DNA of 64,000 bases from Paenibacillus_E sp964253085 (lineage in GTDB: Bacteria; Bacillota; Bacilli; Paenibacillales; NBRC-103111). This document shows, one piece after another, positions 47,212 through 56,182 of this stretch (positions are counted from its first letter, which is position 1; each line of letters opens with the position of its first letter). The notes beneath the pieces are model-generated. The model was not told the DNA's origin and did no database searches. It saw only the letters and a list, made by a program, of their open reading frames with translations. A program made the translations under genes and the position numbers. Where the stretch lies: positions 186,001 to 250,000 of the forward strand of contig NZ_CAXUQH020000001.1 of assembly GCF_964253085.1 (NCBI RefSeq), in the 5' to 3' direction.

Positions 47212-47478
47212 TTAATATCCCGGGCGCGAAACAAAAGTATGCTTCTTTCTGCTATAAAAGATACGATTAATCTTAACGAAATGACGGTTGTACATTTCAA
47301 CGAAGCCTATATCCTTGTGCAGATTTTGATAGTATACTTGGACGGGGACGTCCGCATCGATATGATCTTGAAAATGATCATCTTCTGTAAGCTGTTGTCC
47401 ATGAAGATACATCGTTCTTTTATCACCTACAGCTTTTATGGGATGGATATCATTAGGTAACAGGTATATTGTAAACAA
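47212..47478 (-). CDS. Hypothetical small protein
   Basis: Up to 88 residues on the minus strand from a TTG at 47478. I do not recognise a family. The product is polar with regularly placed aromatic residues (TIYLLPNDIHPIKAVGDKRT, MYLHGQQLTEDDHF, VQVYYQNLHKDIGFVEMY, FVKINRIFYSRKKHTF), which reads like a folded protein. The only ribosome-like AAAGG is 3 bases from the TTG and is part of a hairpin. An internal ATG at residue 23 is possible. The opposite-strand frame 47239-47460 looks less protein-like. It lies where prs/ctc are expected. Confidence 0.5.
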   Translation of the reverse strand: MFTIYLLPNDIHPIKAVGDKRTMYLHGQQLTEDDHFQDHIDADVPVQVYYQNLHKDIGFVEMYNRHFVKINRIFYSRKKHTFVSRPGY

Positions 47479-47479
47479 T

Positions 47480-47514
47480 AACCTTTAGAAGCGGGTTCCG
47501 CAAAGGTTTTTTAG
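47480..47514 (+). terminator. Hairpin with T-run between the small gene and pth
   Basis: AACCTTT (47480-47486) pairs with AAAGGTT (47502-47508), with inner GCGG and CCGC, then TTTT. On the plus strand it resembles a terminator; on the minus strand it would bury the ribosome site of the small gene. Confidence 0.55.
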
Positions 47515-47525
47515 TTTATCGCTAG

Positions 47526-47607
47526 TTGAAATAGAAAGTTTTCATTTTTACTTTCTAGTCAACCTTGACAAACACGCTGTCCTTCGAAAGACGGCGTATT
47601 CGTTTAT
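47526..47607 (+). repeat. Two-hairpin intergenic repeat, copy B
   Basis: Hairpin 1: TAGAAAGT (47532-47539) with ACTTTCTA (47550-47557), extended by TTGA and TCAA. Hairpin 2: ACGC, GTC, CTTCGAAA, GAC, GCGT (47574-47597) followed by CGTTTAT. Similar to copy A at 41556-41625. It ends just before the pth ribosome site. Confidence 0.65.
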
Positions 47608-47629
47608 CTATGGGGGGATTTTGAAAATT

Positions 47630-48190
47630 ATGAAATGTTTTATCGGACTGGGAAATCCGGGAAAGCAGTATGAGCTAAATCGGCACAATGTTGGGTTCAT
47701 GGCAATTGATCGCTTTGCCGCCAAGTGGGGGATTACCTCTTTTCAGAATAAAGGGAAGGGGCTGCTCGCAGAAGGTAATGTGAACGGGACGAAGGTGTAT
47801 TTACTGAAGCCAATGACGTACATGAACCTTTCAGGTGAATCCATGCGAGCCTTCCTTGATTTCTATAAAGCGAAATTGGAAGACGTCGTGATTGTTTATG
47901 ATGATATGGACACATCCTTCGGTCAAATTCGTCTTCGTTATCAAGGGAGCCCAGGCGGACATAACGGTATTAAGTCCATTATTCAGCATGGGGGCACACA
48001 GATCTTTAATCGGATTCGGATTGGTGTGAATCGCCCGGCACCAGGTTATAACATTGCGGATTATGTGCTGTCTAACTTTTCCAAAGAGGAGATGAAGTCC
48101 ATAAACGATGTACTGGATTTAACCTGTGATGCCATGGAATTTAGTTTGGGCGAGTCCTTCGAGAAAACGATGGCTAAGTTTAATAAATAA
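47630..48190 (+). CDS. pth: Peptidyl-tRNA hydrolase
   Basis: 186 residues from the ATG at 47630; an in-frame TTG at 47621 is closer to the GGGGGG site, so the start may be three codons earlier. Family motifs are FIGLGNPGKQYELNRHNVGF with the catalytic His, KPMTYMNLSGE, VYDDMDTSFGQIRLR with the catalytic Asp, and GSPGGHNGIKSI. It frees tRNA from stalled peptidyl-tRNA; the B. subtilis name is spoVC. It lies after the glmU-pth gap and before fin-mfd as usual. Confidence 0.95.
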   Translation: MKCFIGLGNPGKQYELNRHNVGFMAIDRFAAKWGITSFQNKGKGLLAEGNVNGTKVYLLKPMTYMNLSGESMRAFLDFYKAKLEDVVIVYDDMDTSFGQIRLRYQGSPGGHNGIKSIIQHGGTQIFNRIRIGVNRPAPGYNIADYVLSNFSKEEMKSINDVLDLTCDAMEFSLGESFEKTMAKFNK

Positions 48191-48262
48191 TCACATCACG
48201 TTAACCTGCTGTATATATGATGATATGTAAGCTCCCTATTCGAAAATGACAATGGCAGATTC

Positions 48263-48292
48263 GGCTAATTATTCCGAAGAATGGTCATACTA
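48263..48292 (+). promoter_or_regulatory. Putative sigma-F promoter of fin
   Basis: GGTCATACTA (48283-48292) is one base different from the csfB -10. A weak -35, GGCTA, is 15 bases upstream, the same spacing as at csfB. Confidence 0.5.
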
Positions 48293-48325
48293 GGATGTAA
48301 TCGAATTGTCGAAGGAGGCATACAT

Positions 48326-48553
48326 ATGATCAAGTATATTTGCAGGCATTGTCATACCTTTGTTGGGGAAATTAATCAGCATGCGATTACCGAGCAGCAG
48401 TTAGGCTTCCATTTCTTGACCCCTGATGAGCGTAGAGATATAATATCGTATAATACGAACGGAGATGTTACGGTTAGGGTCGTTTGCGACTACTGTCATG
48501 AGGCATTAGAAGCAAACCCTGAATTATCCCTGCTAGCCAGTCCGTTGCAATAA
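48326..48553 (+). CDS. fin: Anti-sigma-F factor Fin (YabK)
   Basis: 75 residues from the ATG at 48326, with GAAGGAGG 7 bases upstream; an upstream in-frame GTG/ATG at 48281 would overlap the promoter. Two CxxC pairs (YICRHCHTFVGE and VVCDYCHEALEANP) flank LGFHFLTPDERRDIISYNT, as in B. subtilis Fin. Fin inhibits sigma-F in the forespore to allow the switch to sigma-G. Position between pth and mfd is conserved. Confidence 0.94.
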   Translation: MIKYICRHCHTFVGEINQHAITEQQLGFHFLTPDERRDIISYNTNGDVTVRVVCDYCHEALEANPELSLLASPLQ

Positions 48554-48576
48554 TTATGATGAAGATAAAGAGTTAA

Positions 48577-48609
48577 TAGCCGAGGCAAGTGTGCCGAGGC
48601 TTCTTTTTG
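48577..48609 (+). terminator. Intrinsic terminator of fin
   Basis: AGCCGAGGC with GCCGAGGCT (the GA steps form a symmetrical internal loop) followed by TTCTTTTT. Confidence 0.8.
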
Positions 48610-48627
48610 TGAGGGGAGTGTACTTGT

Positions 48628-51600
48628 TTGCAAGCTTTAATTCAAGCTTTTTCTGCGGATTCCGACTTTCAAACGATCGTGACAGGCCTCAAGTCCGAAA
48701 TGAAAGAGCAGCTCATTGCCGGTTTAACTGGCTCCTCCAGGCAAATCATGCTGGCCTCACTTGCGCGTGAGCTTGAGCGTCCGCTTTTCGTTGTTACGCA
48801 CAATATGTTCGCTGCTCAAAAAATAGCGGAAGACCTCTTGGAGTGTCTGTCCCCTGACGAAGTGCTGCTCTATCCATCTCAAGAGCTTCTGACTACGGAA
48901 GAAGCGGCTTCAAGCCCGGAGATGCTAGCGCAGCGTATTGACGTTCTCACCAAACTGGCTGGCGGGTTCCGCGGCGTAGTTATTGCGCCATTTGCTGGCG
49001 TACGAAGATTGCTGCCACTTAAACAGGTGTTCGAAGAATCCCGAGTAACGATTAATGTCGGTGACACGGTTCAATTAGACGAGCTGCTAGCCTCCTTATC
49101 CAGCTTAGGCTATGAACGGGTTGAACGCGTTGAAACCAAAGGCGAAATGAGTGTGCGAGGCGGTATTCTCGATTTATTTCCGTTAACGTCGGAGAATGCG
49201 ATTCGGATTGAGCTCTTTGATATCGAAGTAGACTCTATTCGGACTTTCGATGTAAGTGACCAGAGGTCAATTGATAAACTAACAACGGTGACGATCCCTC
49301 CATGCCGCGAGATTCAAGCGGATAGAAAGCGGTTACAGTCGGCGGCACAGCACGCATATGAGCTGCTGCAGGCGCAATTGGCGAAGATGACCGAGCGCTC
49401 AGCCAAAGACAAGCTGTTAGAGGTCGTAGGCCGCGATATCGAGCTTATGCGAGAGGGCCAGACGTTCCCAGGCATTTATAAATATATTTCTCTCCTATAC
49501 ACGGAAAGACAGACGCTCATGGACTACATGCCCAAAGACTCGATTCTCATTATCGACGAGCCTGCCCGCCTCCTGGAAACAGCGAAGCAGCTTGAGCGTG
49601 ATGAAGCCGAGTGGATGATGCATGCGTTAACTGAGGGGAAGAGCTTGCCGGCTTTTGTGCTGTCCAAATCTTACGAAACCCTGCTGCACCGCAGACCGTT
49701 CCCGACGTTGTATGTGTCCCTTTTCCTTCGTCAGGTAGCGGGTATTCAGCCGCAGAATATCGTTAACTTCGTTTGTCGTGTTATGCAAAACTTCCATGGG
49801 CAGATGAATCTCCTCAAGGCAGAGATGGAGCGCTGGAAGAAGAATGGCAGTAAGGTCATTCTTTTAGCAAATGGAGATGACCGTGCAGAACGTGTACGTC
49901 GCGTTCTTGGCGACTACCAGATTGAAGTTCCTGAGATTGTAGATGGCAATCTGCAAACGGGATTCGAAATGCCTTCCATTCATCTCGTCGTGATTACAGA
50001 GGGTGAGATTTTCACTCAGAAGCAGCGTAAGGCACGTAAAGTGGAGAAGAAACTGGAGAACGCAGAACGGATCAAAAGCTATCAAGAGCTGAAGGTCGGC
50101 GACTACGTTGTTCACGTCAATCACGGCATCGGGAAATACGTAGGTATCGGCACATTAGAGGTTGGCGGGATTCATAAGGATTATTTGCATATTATGTACG
50201 CCGGCGGCGATAAGCTGTCTGTTCCGATTGATCAAATTGATTTGATCCAGAAATATGTCGGTTCTGAAGAGAAGGAACCGAAGGTATATAAACTAGGCGG
50301 CGCTGATTGGGCGCGGGTAAAAAGCAAGGCACGCGCATCTGTCAAAGATATTGCAGATGAGTTGATTAAGCTGTATGCCGAGCGTCAAGCTGCGACGGGT
50401 TACGGATTTAGTAAGGACAGCTCGTATCAGAATGAGTTTGAAGCGATGTTCCCTTACGATGAAACCCGGGATCAGCTTCGTGCTATTGAAGAAATCAAAA
50501 CCGATATGGAAAAAGCACGTCCCATGGATCGATTGTTATGTGGAGACGTTGGTTATGGCAAAACCGAAGTTGCCGTTCGTGCAGCCTTCAAGGCAGCGAT
50601 TGATGGGAAGCAGGTTGCTGTTCTCGTGCCCACGACGATTTTGGCGCAGCAGCATTATGAAACTTTCCGAGAGCGTTTCTCTGGCTATCCGTTCAATGTG
50701 AAAGTATTAAGTCGTTTCCGTTCTAAGAAAGAACAGACGGAGGTCATGAAAGGGGTCAAGAAAGGCGTCGTTGACGTCGTGATTGGTACTCACCGCCTCT
50801 TGTCGCAAGATATTCAGTTTAAGGATCTAGGCTTGCTCATCGTGGATGAGGAGCAGCGTTTTGGCGTGTCCCACAAAGAGAAGCTCAAACGTCTGAAGAC
50901 GAACGTGGACGTGCTTACGCTAACTGCGACGCCAATTCCAAGAACCTTGCATATGTCCATGCTGGGCGTTCGTGACTTATCGGTCATTGAAACCCCGCCA
51001 GAGAACCGCTTCCCAGTTCAGACCTATGTGGTGGAATACGGGCCGACGCTGGTTAGAGAAGCTATCGAGCGTGAGCTAGCGCGTGAGGGGCAAGTTTATT
51101 ATCTTTACAATCGCGTGCAAGGCATTACCCAAATCGCTGATCAAATCTCGATGATGATTCCGGATGCACGAGTAACCGTAGCACATGGTCAAATGGGTGA
51201 GCAGGAGCTCGAGAAAACGATTCTCGATTTCTTGGACGGGGAGTACGATGTTCTCGTCAGCACGAGCATTATTGAAACCGGCGTAGACATCCCGAACGTG
51301 AATACACTTATTGTCCATGATGCGGATAAAATGGGCCTTTCCCAGCTCTACCAGCTGCGCGGACGTGTAGGCAGGTCGAATCGCGTCGCTTATGCGTATT
51401 TCACGTACCAGCGTGATAAAGTACTGACAGAAGTAGCCGAGAAACGACTTCAAGCGATTAAAGAGTTTACAGAACTTGGTTCAGGCTTTAAAATTGCGAT
51501 GAGGGACTTATCCATTCGTGGCGCAGGAAACTTATTGGGTGCTGAACAGCACGGCTTTATTGCATCTGTCGGCTTTGATTTGTACTCGCAAATGTTAGCT

Positions 51601-52149
51601 GAAGAAATTGCAAAGCTGAAGCTGGAGATAGATGGAGAAGCAGTCATTCCAGAACCGGAATGGCATACGTCAATCGACATTCAATTGGATGCGTATCTGC
51701 CATCTGATTATATCTATGACAGCATGCAAAAAATCGAAATTTACAAAAAAGTGGCCGCCATTCGTACGCTGGAAGAAGCCGCGGATCTGCATGATGAGCT
51801 CGTTGATCGCTTCGGCGATCTGCCGCAGGCCGTGTTCAACCTACTGACAGTGGCTCGTTTGAAAGCATACGGTTCGGATTACCGGATTGAAACGATTAGC
51901 CAAAAAGGAGAGGATTACCTAATCAAGGTGCATATCGACCAAAATGGCAGGCTGGATGGCCAGAAGCTGCTCGCTTTGTCCAAAGCCTTTGATGGTCGTA
52001 TCAAATTGAACGCAGATCCGCAGCTACTTATTGTTATCCGCTTTAAAGGCATGAAGCCGGAAGCCTCCATCGAATTGTTGGAGAAATTCTTGGTACAATA
52101 TAAGGATGTTCTGAAAACGAAAGGGGAATTACAGGATGTTGCCAAATGA
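48628..52149 (+). CDS. mfd: Transcription-repair coupling factor Mfd
   Basis: 1173 residues from a TTG with GAGGGGAG 9 bases upstream. Order of domains: UvrB-like N-terminus, RNA-polymerase interacting domain near residues 490-560 (LKVGDYVVHVNHGIGKYVGI), SF2 translocase with Walker A CGDVGYGKTEVAV near residue 637, DEEQ box IVDEEQRFGVSHKEKL, motif VI QLRGRVGRSNRVAYAY, and C-terminal TRCF domain. It removes stalled RNA polymerase and recruits UvrA. The next gene starts inside its last 14 bases. Confidence 0.97.
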   Translation: MQALIQAFSADSDFQTIVTGLKSEMKEQLIAGLTGSSRQIMLASLARELERPLFVVTHNMFAAQKIAEDLLECLSPDEVLLYPSQELLTTEEAASSPEMLAQRIDVLTKLAGGFRGVVIAPFAGVRRLLPLKQVFEESRVTINVGDTVQLDELLASLSSLGYERVERVETKGEMSVRGGILDLFPLTSENAIRIELFDIEVDSIRTFDVSDQRSIDKLTTVTIPPCREIQADRKRLQSAAQHAYELLQAQLAKMTERSAKDKLLEVVGRDIELMREGQTFPGIYKYISLLYTERQTLMDYMPKDSILIIDEPARLLETAKQLERDEAEWMMHALTEGKSLPAFVLSKSYETLLHRRPFPTLYVSLFLRQVAGIQPQNIVNFVCRVMQNFHGQMNLLKAEMERWKKNGSKVILLANGDDRAERVRRVLGDYQIEVPEIVDGNLQTGFEMPSIHLVVITEGEIFTQKQRKARKVEKKLENAERIKSYQELKVGDYVVHVNHGIGKYVGIGTLEVGGIHKDYLHIMYAGGDKLSVPIDQIDLIQKYVGSEEKEPKVYKLGGADWARVKSKARASVKDIADELIKLYAERQAATGYGFSKDSSYQNEFEAMFPYDETRDQLRAIEEIKTDMEKARPMDRLLCGDVGYGKTEVAVRAAFKAAIDGKQVAVLVPTTILAQQHYETFRERFSGYPFNVKVLSRFRSKKEQTEVMKGVKKGVVDVVIGTHRLLSQDIQFKDLGLLIVDEEQRFGVSHKEKLKRLKTNVDVLTLTATPIPRTLHMSMLGVRDLSVIETPPENRFPVQTYVVEYGPTLVREAIERELAREGQVYYLYNRVQGITQIADQISMMIPDARVTVAHGQMGEQELEKTILDFLDGEYDVLVSTSIIETGVDIPNVNTLIVHDADKMGLSQLYQLRGRVGRSNRVAYAYFTYQRDKVLTEVAEKRLQAIKEFTELGSGFKIAMRDLSIRGAGNLLGAEQHGFIASVGFDLYSQMLAEEIAKLKLEIDGEAVIPEPEWHTSIDIQLDAYLPSDYIYDSMQKIEIYKKVAAIRTLEEAADLHDELVDRFGDLPQAVFNLLTVARLKAYGSDYRIETISQKGEDYLIKVHIDQNGRLDGQKLLALSKAFDGRIKLNADPQLLIVIRFKGMKPEASIELLEKFLVQYKDVLKTKGELQDVAK

Positions 52150-53239
52150 AACTAGCAAACAACGACTTACTTCGAAGAAATGGATATTAGGTTTGGTGAC
52201 AGTAGTCCTTGCATTCTCTGTCCTCAGCGCGTGTGGAGACAAAAAGGAAGGCGCTGCAACAGCTTCGCCTTCCGCATCAGCGGCTGCTACAGGTAATCCA
52301 AGCGATATTATTGCTACGTACAAAGAAGGCGGAAAAATTACACGCGGTGAATTCGATTCGTTCATCAACGTGAATAAAATGTTCTCCCCGCAATTAGCGC
52401 AATACTTGGCAGATCCAGCTTTTCAACAAGATATGTTGAAGCAAATGGTCACTTTCCGTGTTCTTTCCGCTAAAGCGGACGACAAAGTGAAAGCGGATGC
52501 TGACAAACAAGTTACTGAGCAAATGAAAGCCATCACCGACTACTTCGGTAAACAAGAAGGCGGAATGGACAAGCAGTTGAAAGACAACGGTATCGAATTG
52601 AAGGATATCGAGTCCCTGATGAAATTAAGCTTCTATACAATGGGCAGCATGGAAAGCAAGATCACAGACCAAGCGGTTCAAGATGCTTACAAAGAGCAAG
52701 CGGCAGCACATGCGTTTGACATTGCAACTGTAAGCCATATTCTTATCTCCTTGAAAGATTCTGCAACACAAGCAGATCTTCGTACGAAGGAAGATGCTCT
52801 CAAAAGAGCGAAAGAAGTGAAAGCGAAATTGGATGCAGGTGGAGATTTCGCGGCGCTTGCTAAAGAATACTCCGATGATCCAGGTTCCAAAGATACAGGC
52901 GGTACGTACAAAGATGCTAACATCAATGAATGGGTAACAGAGTTCAAAGATGCAGCAAGCACGCTTCCATTGAACAAAATCAGTGATCCTGTAGAATCCA
53001 CTTTCGGTTATCACGTGATGAAAGTAGAATCCAGAAGCACGAAGCAACTGGACGATACGCTTAAAACGCAAATCAAATCTCAGCTTGCAGAGAAATCCTT
53101 GTCTGAATTTGCAGAAACTGAGTATCCGAAATTGATCGAAACGAATAACCTTCCTAAAGTAGAAGCAAGCCCAGCTCCAGCAGCCAGCCCTGCTACTAGT
53201 CCAGCAGCTAGTCCTGCGGCAAGCCCAGCTGCAAAGTAA
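52136..53239 (+). CDS. PrsA/SurA-like foldase lipoprotein (PpiC-type peptidyl-prolyl isomerase)
   Basis: 367 residues, starting inside mfd (14-base overlap; AAAGGGG upstream). Signal peptide with lipobox LSAC, cysteine at residue 33, then an Ala/Ser linker. A SurA_N-like helical region (residues ~60-190) is followed by a parvulin domain around VSHILISLKDS, LAKEYSDDPGSKDTGGTY and FGYHVMKVESR. The end is a Pro/Ala/Ser repeat (ASPAASPAASPAAK). It should help folding of exported proteins outside the membrane. B. subtilis has no such gene between mfd and spoVT. Confidence 0.92.
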   Translation: MLPNETSKQRLTSKKWILGLVTVVLAFSVLSACGDKKEGAATASPSASAAATGNPSDIIATYKEGGKITRGEFDSFINVNKMFSPQLAQYLADPAFQQDMLKQMVTFRVLSAKADDKVKADADKQVTEQMKAITDYFGKQEGGMDKQLKDNGIELKDIESLMKLSFYTMGSMESKITDQAVQDAYKEQAAAHAFDIATVSHILISLKDSATQADLRTKEDALKRAKEVKAKLDAGGDFAALAKEYSDDPGSKDTGGTYKDANINEWVTEFKDAASTLPLNKISDPVESTFGYHVMKVESRSTKQLDDTLKTQIKSQLAEKSLSEFAETEYPKLIETNNLPKVEASPAPAASPATSPAASPAASPAAK

Positions 53240-53247
53240 GAACTTAC

Positions 53248-53278
53248 CAGGATGTCCGATAATGGACATCCTGTTTTT
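53248..53278 (+). terminator. Intrinsic terminator after the foldase gene
   Basis: CAGGATGTCC pairs perfectly with GGACATCCTG around GATAAT, followed by five T residues. Confidence 0.92.
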
Positions 53279-53353
53279 ATTTCTCATTTTTGGACATGAT
53301 AAGCGCAGCAGGGTGCAGAGCTAAATAAAGTAAATTGCTTAGTCGAGGCGTCT

Positions 53354-53383
53354 GCATAGAAGAATGGGAAGTGAAGAATACTA
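53354..53383 (+). promoter_or_regulatory. Putative sigma-G promoter of spoVT
   Basis: GCATA (53354-53358), 18 bases, AATACTA (53377-53383), one base from the sigma-G consensus CATNHTA. spoVT is sigma-G dependent in B. subtilis. The leader would be about 95 bases. Confidence 0.55.
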
Positions 53384-53483
53384 TGGATAGATTTCAAGTT
53401 CCCACCAAATCCCGATCTAGCATACAAGGTTTCATGCTCGTGTCGTATCTAATTCGAAAGCGGAAAGTGAGGCATCTAGAGGT

Positions 53484-54026
53484 ATGAAAGCAACTGGAAT
53501 TGTCCGTCGGATAGATGATTTAGGGAGAGTTGTAATCCCCAAGGAAATACGGCGCACCCTACGCATTCGTGAAGGTGACCCTTTGGAAATTTTCGTGGAT
53601 CGTGATGGAGAAGTTATTTTGAAGAAATATTCACCAATTGGTGAACTTGGTGATTTTGCGAAGGAATATGCGGAGTCACTGTTTGAAAGCACCAATCATG
53701 TTGCCTTGATTTCGGATCGAGATCATATTATTGCTATGGCTGGCGGATCTAAAAAAGATTACTTAGAGAAATCCGTTGGGGCAATCATTGAGTCTTGCAT
53801 GGAGAACCGTAAGGCTGTCATTGAAAGCAGCTCGGGTCAATTTGAGATTATCAAAGATACCAATGAAACCTTCACTTCCTTCGTAGCTGCACCGATTGTA
53901 GCAGGGGGAGATCCCATTGGTTCGGTTATCCTGATTTCGAAGGACGAGAATGTGAAAATGGGGAATATGGAAGTTAAAATGGTCGAGACTGCCGCTGGAT
54001 TTCTAGCGAAGCAGATGGAGCAATGA
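53484..54026 (+). CDS. spoVT: Stage V sporulation regulator SpoVT
   Basis: 180 residues. The N-terminal SpoVT/AbrB swapped-hairpin domain (KATGIVRRIDDLGRVVIPKE, then RRTLRIREGDPLEIFVDRDG) precedes a GAF-like domain (residues ~55-180) with HVALISDRDHIIAMAG and SFVAAPIVAGGDPIGSVILI. It tunes late forespore genes. No strong AGGAGG is seen; CTAGAGGT lies 7 bases upstream of the ATG. Confidence 0.95.
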   Translation: MKATGIVRRIDDLGRVVIPKEIRRTLRIREGDPLEIFVDRDGEVILKKYSPIGELGDFAKEYAESLFESTNHVALISDRDHIIAMAGGSKKDYLEKSVGAIIESCMENRKAVIESSSGQFEIIKDTNETFTSFVAAPIVAGGDPIGSVILISKDENVKMGNMEVKMVETAAGFLAKQMEQ

Positions 54027-54044
54027 ACACATAATCCAAAACGA

Positions 54045-54092
54045 AGGCTTCCTTACGGAGATGGTGACGCATCTGTAAGCGAAGCTTTTTTT
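54045..54092 (+). terminator. Intrinsic terminator of spoVT
   Basis: AAGGCTTCCTTACGGAGATG pairs imperfectly with GCATCTGTAAGCGAAGCTT, then a T-run that also overlaps the -35 of the yabM promoter. Confidence 0.82.
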
Positions 54093-54119
54093 GTCTGAAC
54101 TGGCAGATTTCGCTATAAT
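54091..54119 (+). promoter_or_regulatory. Sigma-A promoter of yabM
   Basis: TTGTCT (54091-54096), 17 bases, TATAAT (54114-54119). Confidence 0.6.
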
Positions 54120-54160
54120 ACGTACATAGGAATCATGCTTGTGTAGAGGAGTAAATCGGA

Positions 54161-55933
54161 ATGAGGGCTACCTTCAAGGAGCAAAATCAGCAGAAAGAAG
54201 GGCTCCAGAGGAATGGTGATGGTAAACAAGGGAACAAGCTGTTAAAAGGTGCTGCCCTGCTTGGGGGGGCGGCTGTGCTCTCGAAGCTACTAGGGACGCT
54301 GCAGAAGATTCCTTTGCAAAACGTAGCTGGAGATGTGGCTTTTGGCATTTATAATGCGGTTTATCCGCTCTATATTTTGATTTTATTTGCAGCCACGGCT
54401 GGATTTCCAGTGGCGGTGTCTAAATTTGTAGCCGAACGCGTCATCGAAGAGGATCATCCAGGCGCGAAACGGATTGTGGTTGTCTCATCTGCGCTATTAA
54501 TGAGTACGGGGTTTCTCTTATTTCTCCTGTTGTATTTCGGTGCGGAGACGATTGCCGGTTGGATTGGCATTTCGCAAACCGTGACAGCGATCCGCAGTGT
54601 ATCCTTTGCTCTGCTCTTATCTCCCGTTCTTGCTGTCCTGCGGGGGTATTTCCAAGGGTATCAAAATATGGTACCAACCGCAGTCTCGCAAGTCATCGAA
54701 CAGCTCATTCGTGTGATTACAATGGTTGCGCTATTGCTGTATCTGGTGGCGCTCGCTTACGATGAGGCATGGATCGCAGCGGGGGCTACATTTGGCTCTG
54801 TAACAGGCTCTGGAGCGGGTCTTGTCGTGATGGCTGTATTTTGGCACAGGGAACGTCGTTCTTTGCGTGTGAAGCATGTGAGATCAGAGTTGCCAGCGTC
54901 TATCGAGCAAAAGGGTGGAATGGAGCCAGGGTCAGAGCAAGATGCTAAGAAAGCGATAGCAGCCGGCTTAGAGACTGAGCAAGTGATCTCATCTTGGCAA
55001 TGGGCGAAACGGATTACGTTATATGCGATCCCTGTCTGCCTAGGTGCAATTGTCGTGCCGCTGCTCACGCTTGTGGATACGTTCACCATGCCTCGTTTGC
55101 TGGAAGCTTCATTGGGCAGTGAGTTGGAGGCTATGCGTCAGTTCGGCCTCTATAACCGTGGGTTTCCACTTGTCCAGCTGGTCGTGATGGTGGCCTCCTC
55201 GATGTCGGCTGTCTTAGTACCGGCTATTGCGGAAGCTAAGATAAGCGGACGAGTGGATATTATCCGCTTTCGCGCGGAGATGTCCGTCAGGCTCGCATGG
55301 TTGATCGGGCTTGGCGCCTCGTTTGGCCTCGCCTTCCTGGCGGTGCCGATTAACCTGATGCTCTATACGAGCACCGAGGCGAGCTGGACAATGGCCGTGT
55401 TGGCCTTCACAGCTTTATTTAGTACCCTGAACGCTGTCAGTGCCAGCGTTCTCCAGGGCGCCGGCGCGATCCGCACGCCGGCTAATGCCCTGCTCGTTGC
55501 CATCGTGCTGAAAGCACTCGGCAACGTCGTTTTGATGCCCCGCTGGGGCATCGACGGCGCCGCGCTCAGCGCGGTGATCGCCTACGCCGCTGCGGCGGGG
55601 CTGAATCTGGTGCAGCTGCGCCGCAGCACCGGGGTGCGCTTCGCGCTGCGGCCGTACGCCGTCAGTCCCACGCTGGGCGTGGGGCTGATGGGCGGCGGCC
55701 TCGCAGCGCTGCAAGGGCTGGCCATGCTCGCTAGCGCGGCATGGCACGTGCCTGAGCGATGGAGCGCTAGCGCCATCGCTTTGGTTGGCGTAGCCGGCGG
55801 CGCGGCCGTCTACGCGCTTGCGCTGCTGCGAAGCGGCAGCATCAGCCGCGAGGAGCTGCGGCTGATGCCGGAGCTGGACCGGAAGCTGGCGTCGGTCCTG
55901 GCGAAGCTGAGGCTGACGAATCGTGATAAGTAG
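54161..55933 (+). CDS. yabM: SpoVB/YabM-family lipid flippase-like membrane protein
   Basis: 590 residues of the polysaccharide/lipid II flippase (MOP) superfamily. The N-terminal segment GAAVLSKLLGTLQKIPLQN and AATAGFPVAVSKFVAERVI are typical of the SpoVB/YtgP/YabM group; about 12-14 hydrophobic segments follow. A polar loop near residues 235-285 separates two halves. It probably moves wall or cortex precursors. The last ~450 bases are very GC- and Ala-rich compared with the first part. AGAGGAG precedes the ATG. Confidence 0.9.
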   Translation: MRATFKEQNQQKEGLQRNGDGKQGNKLLKGAALLGGAAVLSKLLGTLQKIPLQNVAGDVAFGIYNAVYPLYILILFAATAGFPVAVSKFVAERVIEEDHPGAKRIVVVSSALLMSTGFLLFLLLYFGAETIAGWIGISQTVTAIRSVSFALLLSPVLAVLRGYFQGYQNMVPTAVSQVIEQLIRVITMVALLLYLVALAYDEAWIAAGATFGSVTGSGAGLVVMAVFWHRERRSLRVKHVRSELPASIEQKGGMEPGSEQDAKKAIAAGLETEQVISSWQWAKRITLYAIPVCLGAIVVPLLTLVDTFTMPRLLEASLGSELEAMRQFGLYNRGFPLVQLVVMVASSMSAVLVPAIAEAKISGRVDIIRFRAEMSVRLAWLIGLGASFGLAFLAVPINLMLYTSTEASWTMAVLAFTALFSTLNAVSASVLQGAGAIRTPANALLVAIVLKALGNVVLMPRWGIDGAALSAVIAYAAAAGLNLVQLRRSTGVRFALRPYAVSPTLGVGLMGGGLAALQGLAMLASAAWHVPERWSASAIALVGVAGGAAVYALALLRSGSISREELRLMPELDRKLASVLAKLRLTNRDK

Positions 55934-56045
55934 CCGCGAGGGATCTGTTGTTATGGAGCCGAATTGGTGAATATCTTGCTAATATTGTATGCTGTGCAAC
56001 AATTTAGCCCAGAATCAACGGATTGTGCTCAATTCGGGCAGAGTT

Positions 56046-56114
56046 GTTGTACAAAATACAACATACTATCCCAACAGCACGTGAAACACGATTTCATGTT
56101 GTACAAAGTACAAC
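56046..56114. repeat. Pair of 17-bp GTTGTAC/GTACAAC dyads
   Basis: GTTGTACAAAATACAAC (56046-56062) and GTTGTACAAAGTACAAC (56098-56114) differ by one base; each is a palindrome with a short centre, 52 bases apart. They fill most of the gap between yabM and yabN. Possible operators or a dispersed repeat. Confidence 0.6.
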
Positions 56115-56182
56115 TCGATGAAGATAACTGGCGAATTTCGCCGCATTACTCGCTATAACTATTAATCAGGAGGTGTCATCCC

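Noticed and set aside
53415..53450. Second possible sigma-G promoter before spoVT (GCATA followed by CGTATCTA)
   Set aside because: The -10 does not match and the spacing is off; the site at 53354-53383 fits better.
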